Below are positions 62,001 to 64,000 of a stretch of DNA of 64,000 nucleotides, piece by piece. Each line of letters begins with the position of its first letter. Position 1 is the stretch's first letter. Source of the DNA: Thioalkalivibrio sp. ALJ7. GTDB taxonomy: Bacteria > Pseudomonadota > Gammaproteobacteria > Ectothiorhodospirales > Ectothiorhodospiraceae. The position numbers were made by a program, and so were the translations under genes. The DNA lies in NCBI RefSeq assembly GCF_000376865.1, contig NZ_AQXQ01000004.1, positions 1 through 64,000 of the forward strand, written 5' to 3'. The notes beneath the pieces were generated by a model. The model made no database searches. It was not told where the DNA came from and was given only the letters and a program-made list of their open reading frames with translations.

Positions 62001-63690
62001 GGTCCAGCGCGCGTTCCTGCGCAGCGTGCGGGTAGCTCTCCAGCATGTGGCGCAGGTCGCCGACCCCGCTGTCCAGCGCGGCCTGGGCAAGCTCGGCCTT
62101 GTCGGCCTTCCAGGCCGACTCCAGACGGGCCTGCAGATAGCCGATCGGGCCATCCACCAGCTCCGCCTGCACGGACTCGGGCAGGCGCTCGAAGTAGGCC
62201 TGATACTGCTCGCGATCCAGCGACGGCACCCGTCCGGCGATCGCATCCAGCGCATCCGCCTGCTCCGGCAGGTTCACCGCGCGATCCTGGATCAGGTCCA
62301 TCAGCGTGTCGGTATCCTCGGGCAGGTCATCCCCGAGGTCGTATCCCGCGGCTTCCAGCCGCTGCAGCATCTCCAACAACGACTCGGGTACATCGAGCTT
62401 GTCCGCGCCGATGTTCTGCCGCCCCGGCGGATGGTTGTAGTACACAACCGCCACGCGCTTGTCAGCGTTGTCCTTTGCGCGCAGGCGCTGCCAGGCCGCC
62501 ATGCGCTCGGCCAGGGCCTCGACCCGTTCGCCCTCGGGCTCCGACAGCCGCAGGCGCACCCCGGTGCGGGCGTCGATCTCCGGCTCACCGGCGGTGGCCA
62601 GTACCATCGGCTGGCTCATCCCCTGCAGCTCAGGCATGGCCACGTGGTAATGCACCTTGTCCCAGGGGATCCCTTCGTGGGACAACTGCCACTGCAGCGT
62701 GCTGACATCCGCCAGGCGGATCCCCTTGACCACCGGCACATCCAGCTCGCCGAAGGCCTCGGCCACAGCCTCGCGGTTGCCGCCGCCACCGACGACAAAG
62801 TCCTGCAGGCTCACGATCCCGGCCAGCTCGGCCGGGGCCGCGCGCTCGGCCAGCTGCTCCACCGCCTCGCGGCTGGCGCCACCCCAGCGCGCCAGCACGA
62901 CAAAGCACTGTAGGCCGCGCTGTTCCAGCGCCTCGCAGCTCGTATCCAGCAGGGCCCGATCGCCCGGGCGGTCGCCGGTATCCAGGTCCAGCAGTGCGAT
63001 AGCCGGGCCTTCGTCGAGTCCGAGATCCCCGGGATCGGCGCTGGAAACCCCATCCCGGTAGTAGCGGATGGTCTCGCGCGGATCCGGATCGGGTACTTCG
63101 ATTGCATGCCCGCCGGCTGCCGCCAGCCAGCGCATCAGTCCTTCCATGCTCTCCGGGGTGCGCCCCTGATAGAAGGCGCGGCCGGTCAGCCACTCCGCCT
63201 GCTCTGCAAAACGTTCCTTTTGTTCCGCCAGGTGCTCGCGCGGATCCGCCCCGGGTTCGGGGTTTTCCGCCAGTTCGGTGCGCGCATCGTCGTCCAGGCC
63301 GGCCAGCACCAACTCGCCATCGAGACGCGACAGGGCGGTCAGGCGGCGTTCGCTGTTGATCGCCAGCAGCGCCGCGCCGCCGGCGGGAGGCTGCTCGCGC
63401 AACAGGCGCTCCAGACGCCCCGCCTGGTCGCCGAACACGGCGGCCACCAGCACCGCATCGGACTCGGCCCACAGGGCCGCAACGGCGGCGTCGTCTTTGT
63501 CGGCCAGCTGCTCCGGCGTGCGCAGGACGACTTCCGCGTCGGGATGGGCCTCGAGAAAGCGATGGGCGCCGGCGGCAACCTCGGCCGCCGAGCGATCCGA
63601 CACGATGCCCGTGACCTGCGGACCGGCCCAGGCCGAACCTGCCCATAGGCAGGTGGCGAACAACAAAAGGGTGCGTTTCCAGATGAACAT
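59056..63690 (-). CDS. cobN: CobN-family protein, exported and membrane-anchored, with His-rich insert
   Basis: 1544 aa, longer than ordinary CobN (about 1270). The N-terminus is a signal peptide (MFIWKRTLLLFATCLWAGSA, cleavage near AWA-GP). The C-terminus ends with one membrane helix and a basic tail (WLVAGVLFLLLLGGIAAGRRR). CobN sequence in between includes HQYVGFYHWIRNHF, DALVYVGRHSTREFLP, IIYPYIVDGVGEGIQAKRR and GLHVFGRDW. Residues about 793-897 are a His/Asp-rich insert with HHGD repeats and HHDHHGHDHDHGD, very likely metal-binding. This layout places the catalytic part in the periplasm. Cytoplasmic CobN works with CobS/CobT, which are absent; the HmuS-like haem dechelatase of Bacteroidetes is a closer layout. 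The name is therefore by family only. Confidence 0.85.
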   Translation of the reverse strand: MFIWKRTLLLFATCLWAGSAWAGPQVTGIVSDRSAAEVAAGAHRFLEAHPDAEVVLRTPEQLADKDDAAVAALWAESDAVLVAAVFGDQAGRLERLLREQPPAGGAALLAINSERRLTALSRLDGELVLAGLDDDARTELAENPEPGADPREHLAEQKERFAEQAEWLTGRAFYQGRTPESMEGLMRWLAAAGGHAIEVPDPDPRETIRYYRDGVSSADPGDLGLDEGPAIALLDLDTGDRPGDRALLDTSCEALEQRGLQCFVVLARWGGASREAVEQLAERAAPAELAGIVSLQDFVVGGGGNREAVAEAFGELDVPVVKGIRLADVSTLQWQLSHEGIPWDKVHYHVAMPELQGMSQPMVLATAGEPEIDARTGVRLRLSEPEGERVEALAERMAAWQRLRAKDNADKRVAVVYYNHPPGRQNIGADKLDVPESLLEMLQRLEAAGYDLGDDLPEDTDTLMDLIQDRAVNLPEQADALDAIAGRVPSLDREQYQAYFERLPESVQAELVDGPIGYLQARLESAWKADKAELAQAALDSGVGDLRHMLESYPHAAQERALDLLAQFEAAWEATLSGADEHATTESSRKALVRTGIPGLTGWGEAPGEAMTRDGEMLFPGIEFGNVFIGPQPPRGWEVSERLLHANTTFPPTHQYVGFYHWIRNHFEADALVYVGRHSTREFLPRRRAGMTPDDYPEILGAELPIIYPYIVDGVGEGIQAKRRSMGVMISHLTPPLAATELYDSLLELRQLVETYEAAAQPDAATRSRAAQTLRERIEDLGLTETIERELARGHHHDHGHHHDDHHGDHHGDHHGDHHGDHHEGHHEGHHDESDSGHGEDHADENRHADHHREHGDEAHEPANEHGHQETHAAHGDDDHGDSGDHHDHHGHDHDHGDTPLAEMDEELLVHEIGHYLTDMQEDQMPLGLHVFGRDWSDEAVDTMLASMAGDDEIGDDWDAKLRGSPASERAHLLAALEGRFVPPGQGNDPIRTPEVLPTGRNFHALAADLVPTRIAWAIGQELAADAREHGDPEADGSEAIILWASDTVRDEGVMVGFGLDMLGIRPAWNSRGIVEGLERMDLDEIDRDRRRDALFTTSGLFRDLYEDQLVWLDRAARLALDGASETILERHPELEEALQTALAPLGEDLRDPGDEPLARNDVAAQWVEDTLALRAAGLDGATAGEQAALRVFGTAPGAYGAGVNRLADRSGAWEDRAELGAAYLRRMGHAYGAELSGESAHEAFEARLGAVGRTYLGRASHLYGLLDNDDGFDFQGGLSTAVESIRGAVPDNRVLQHADPDDPRVETLGRALMRELQGQNLNPQWIEPLMDHGYAGARTMARDFVDNLWGWQVTNPEIVRSWVWDEVHDVYLRDRHDLGLDEFLADGHNVHVKTHLQAVHLVAASYGFWDADADVLEALSERFAELVAEHGLPGSGHTRPDHPMLDEVAERLDDPELREAFEAVRGAAQIDRTEPESDPSRVTEIQPLEDPAAQEMQEIPESAEADGGQEAGDEAGGMPWLPWLVAGVLFLLLLGGIAAGRRR
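61221..61280 (-). repeat. 12-bp tandem repeats coding HHGD in the CobN-like protein
   Basis: Five head-to-tail copies of CGTGGTGATCGC (the last with a changed end) lie within the His-rich insert. Each reads as HHGD or the like on the minus strand. Near-identity at DNA level shows recent slippage expansion. Confidence 0.9.
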
Positions 63691-63739
63691 ACGGATGACT
63701 CCGGAGAAACTACAGACAGCTGCACAACAGGCAAGCGGC

Positions 63740-63769
63740 CGGGAAACGCTAAACCTTCAGCGCTTCCCG
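63740..63769 (-). promoter_or_regulatory. Hairpin in the leader of the CobN-like gene
   Basis: In the 123 bp between the PduO and CobN-like genes, CGGGAAGCGCT and AGCGTTTCCCG (minus strand) form an 11-bp stem with one wobble pair and an 8-nt loop. No T-run follows. It may end the pduO transcript or regulate cobN expression. I see no cobalamin aptamer here. Confidence 0.45.
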
Positions 63770-63813
63770 ACATGCCGGTTAAGAACAGACTGGATTTGGG
63801 GTACGGGCCGGAT

Positions 63814-64000
63814 TCAGCCGCGCTGATTAGCCGGCTGCCAGAGGACTTCCGCGCCGTTTTCGTGACGCGCGAGCACACGGCAGAGCACGAACAGCAGATC
63901 CGACAGGCGGTTAATGTAGGCCAGCGAATTTGGCCGCAACGCCTCATGGTGGTTAAGCGCCACCAACCGCCGCTCGGCACGGCGGCACACCGTTCGCGCG
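63814..64000 (-). CDS. PduO-type cob(I)alamin adenosyltransferase, C-terminal part
   Basis: The last 61 codons of a gene that enters from beyond the window end; only the C-terminus is visible. [13 protein letters not shown] and [20 protein letters not shown] are the highly conserved PduO helix that binds ATP and cob(I)alamin. Stop TGA is at 63816-63814. It is on the same strand as the CobN-like gene, 123 bp upstream of it, and probably begins the corrinoid cluster. Confidence 0.88.
   Translation of the reverse strand, partial: ARTVCRRAERRLVALNHHEALRPNSLAYINRLSDLLFVLCRVLARHENGAEVLWQPANQRG

Noticed and set aside
58969-62913. A 1314-codon open frame on the plus strand opposite the CobN-like gene
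   Set aside because: It is antisense to a gene with clear CobN motifs, signal peptide and anchor. Its sequence is low-complexity (Val/Ile runs opposite the His-rich repeats, His/Arg/Gln-rich elsewhere), as expected for a shadow frame in GC-rich DNA.

Overview
The window is GC-rich, densely coding chromosomal DNA of a gammaproteobacterium. The backbone order suhB / trmJ / cysE / iscRSUA-hscBA-fdx-iscX / ndk / rlmN-pilF-rodZ / hisS-yfgM-bamB-der is a gammaproteobacterial signature. The mixture of sodium-linked transporters, an exported DsrE-like protein, cytochrome c peroxidase, cytochrome c' and corrinoid genes would fit a Chromatiales/Ectothiorhodospiraceae (Thioalkalivibrio-like) organism. 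That placement is an inference from gene content and order; no rRNA gene or other taxonomic marker is present.

Layout. 1-1255: a complete IS3-family element whose left end is the window edge, followed by about 350 bp of probably decayed sequence. 1609-8889: a YaiI-family protein, a 58-aa membrane peptide, a FlhG/MinD-type ATPase and, divergent from it, an HDOD-histidine kinase and a REC-PAS-GGDEF-EAL protein (a motility or c-di-GMP signalling group). 8959-9283: a 325-bp MITE with a CTAG target duplication. 9362-14126: phosphoglucomutase and two sodium-coupled transporters. 14225-30722, all on the minus strand: aminotransferase, the der-bamB-yfgM-hisS-rodZ-pilF-rlmN block (without ispG), ndk, the whole isc operon with a near-consensus IscR box, and cysE. 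30779-32495: trmJ and suhB, divergent. Two copies of a long inverted-repeat element lie at 23939-24171 and 32506-32762. 32777-38810: an exported DUF255 thioredoxin-like protein, divergent from a MerR-type regulator followed by an Fe-S (6-4)-type photolyase and a class I photolyase, a likely light-responsive repair operon. 39247-49173: an exported DsrE-like protein, a 1275-aa SARP/AAA/TPR regulator, an FbpABC-type ABC importer and an OprP-like porin. 49236-51152: gltX with tRNA-Ala, a small membrane ORF, tRNA-Glu and a terminator. 51301-52825: a DUF4399 protein and a di-haem cytochrome c peroxidase with a perfect FNR/ANR half-site pair upstream.

53030-64000 is a corrinoid/metal island. A cobalamin riboswitch precedes a porin and a cytochrome c'-like gene. 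On the minus strand are the C-terminus of a PduO-type adenosyltransferase, a CobN-family protein, an ExbB/TolQ-type channel, a DUF2149 protein, a BtuF-like binding protein, CobO and CobB. The CobN-family protein has a signal peptide, a C-terminal membrane anchor and a roughly 100-residue His/Asp-rich insert, so it looks periplasmic and membrane-anchored rather than cytoplasmic. With the channel genes it resembles the CobN-like HmuS arrangement of Bacteroidetes more than an aerobic cytoplasmic cobaltochelatase. This is the best candidate in the window for an under-described system: a proton-motive-force-coupled, periplasmic tetrapyrrole/cobalt handling machine tied to B12 salvage.
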